The translations under genes and the position numbers were made by a program. Of a DNA stretch of 14,952 bases, positions 14,608 to 14,952 are shown one piece after another. Each line of letters begins with the position of its first letter. The stretch's first letter is position 1. Source of the stretch: Acidobacteriota bacterium (GTDB taxonomy: Bacteria > Acidobacteriota > Terriglobia > UBA7540); assembly GCA_003165615.1 (NCBI GenBank), contig PLWR01000067.1, positions 1-14,952 of the forward strand, written 5' to 3'. The notes below the pieces were generated by a model. That model saw only the letters and a list, made by a program, of their open reading frames with translations, searched no databases and was not told where the DNA came from.

Positions 14608-14952
14608 GGGGAATTCAACCTCCTTTCGATAGTGGTTCAGTTTGCTGTAGTACTATGCGCCAACTTCTTCGAGTGCAGCGAAGAGAAGATTTACCACAGA
14701 GGCACAGAGACCACAGAGAAGAGTGCTTCGGCTTGGGCGCGGAGGGATTACGGTTCCTTGTTCGACGGCCCAGAGTTCTCTCTCTGCGTGTTCTCCGTGA
14801 CCTCTGTGTCTCTGTGGTGAACTTTTTTTGGGTTGCGGCTGCGCCGCGCTGCACCTTCACCCTCTTTTCGGTCCGGCAAAGATCATACTGCGTTCGCCGT
14901 CTTCAAGCCATGATATGCCACGGCACATCAGGGTGAATTTGTTCAATCCCCC
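14608..14952. other. Gene-free right end containing repeat copy D
   Basis: No supported gene lies here. The first 85 bp are the upstream region of the lactonase-like gene; I saw no convincing promoter in it. Copy D of the dispersed element occupies 14693-14819 and a GGGTTGCGGCTGCGCCGCGC tail follows. The last roughly 75 bp show nothing I can name. Open frames crossing the repeat lack Shine-Dalgarno sites. Confidence 0.6.
14693..14819 (+). repeat. 127-bp inverted-repeat element, copy D
   Basis: The left arm (14693-14723, ACCACAGAGGCACAGAGACC and on) and right arm (14789-14819) are near complements. The core is clearly related to copies B and C (for example GGGATTACGGTTCCTTG against GGGCTACGGCTTCCTGG) but more diverged. 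The right arm is followed by TTTTTTTGGGTTGC, as in copy B. Same orientation as B and C. Confidence 0.8.

Noticed and set aside
14568..14936. Small plus-strand genes at the right end
   Set aside because: The frames read through repeat copy D and give the SVTSVPLW-like peptides that such repeats produce; no Shine-Dalgarno or family resemblance.

Overview
The window looks like a chromosomal segment of an Acidobacteriota bacterium. This is inferred from GC-rich genes, from a very large secreted TPR / FG-GAP / ASPIC-UnbV protein and small lipoproteins of types common in that phylum, and from intergenic DNA full of short dispersed palindromic repeats. There is no rRNA, tRNA, CRISPR array, transposase, phage gene or replication origin that I can see.

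Layout. 1-450 is the end of a membrane-anchored coiled-coil protein, cut by the window edge. 451-782 is a gene-free stretch with GC-rich hairpins and a decayed repeat. 783-1436 is a probable lipoprotein. A minus-strand block (7707 to 1547) then carries the 1178-residue exported propeller protein, a NifS/IscS-type cysteine desulfurase and the tRNA 2-thiouridylase MnmA. The last two form a plausible sulfur-transfer pair for tRNA wobble thiolation. At about 7875-8237 lies the 3' stump of a glucose/sorbosone dehydrogenase gene. A cysteine-rich membrane protein (minus) and a heme-type bacterioferritin (plus) diverge from 8921-9179. A GIDE-domain membrane protein (9857-10771) and a secreted S1/P1 nuclease (11042-12034) follow on the plus strand. 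The right end is a minus-strand run of three exported proteins: an SMP-30/gluconolactonase-like lipoprotein, an ABM-fold protein with a Tat-like signal, and a two-domain cupin. These may form a small extracytoplasmic catabolic module.

The most distinctive content is non-coding. Three related elements of about 130 bp with long terminal inverted repeats (9665-9794, 10813-10942, 14693-14819), plus a scrambled relative near 588-690, share arms and an internal core and all lie in the same orientation. Two of them bracket the GIDE gene. A run of four different palindromes, three of them 18-mers, fills the gap between the ABM and cupin genes. A 14-bp tandem repeat supplies the last codons and stop of the desulfurase gene and recurs just after the cysteine-rich gene. 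I found no clear multi-gene system that I would call new. The repeat families, the CXXCH-bearing membrane protein and the C-terminal region of the propeller protein are the best leads.
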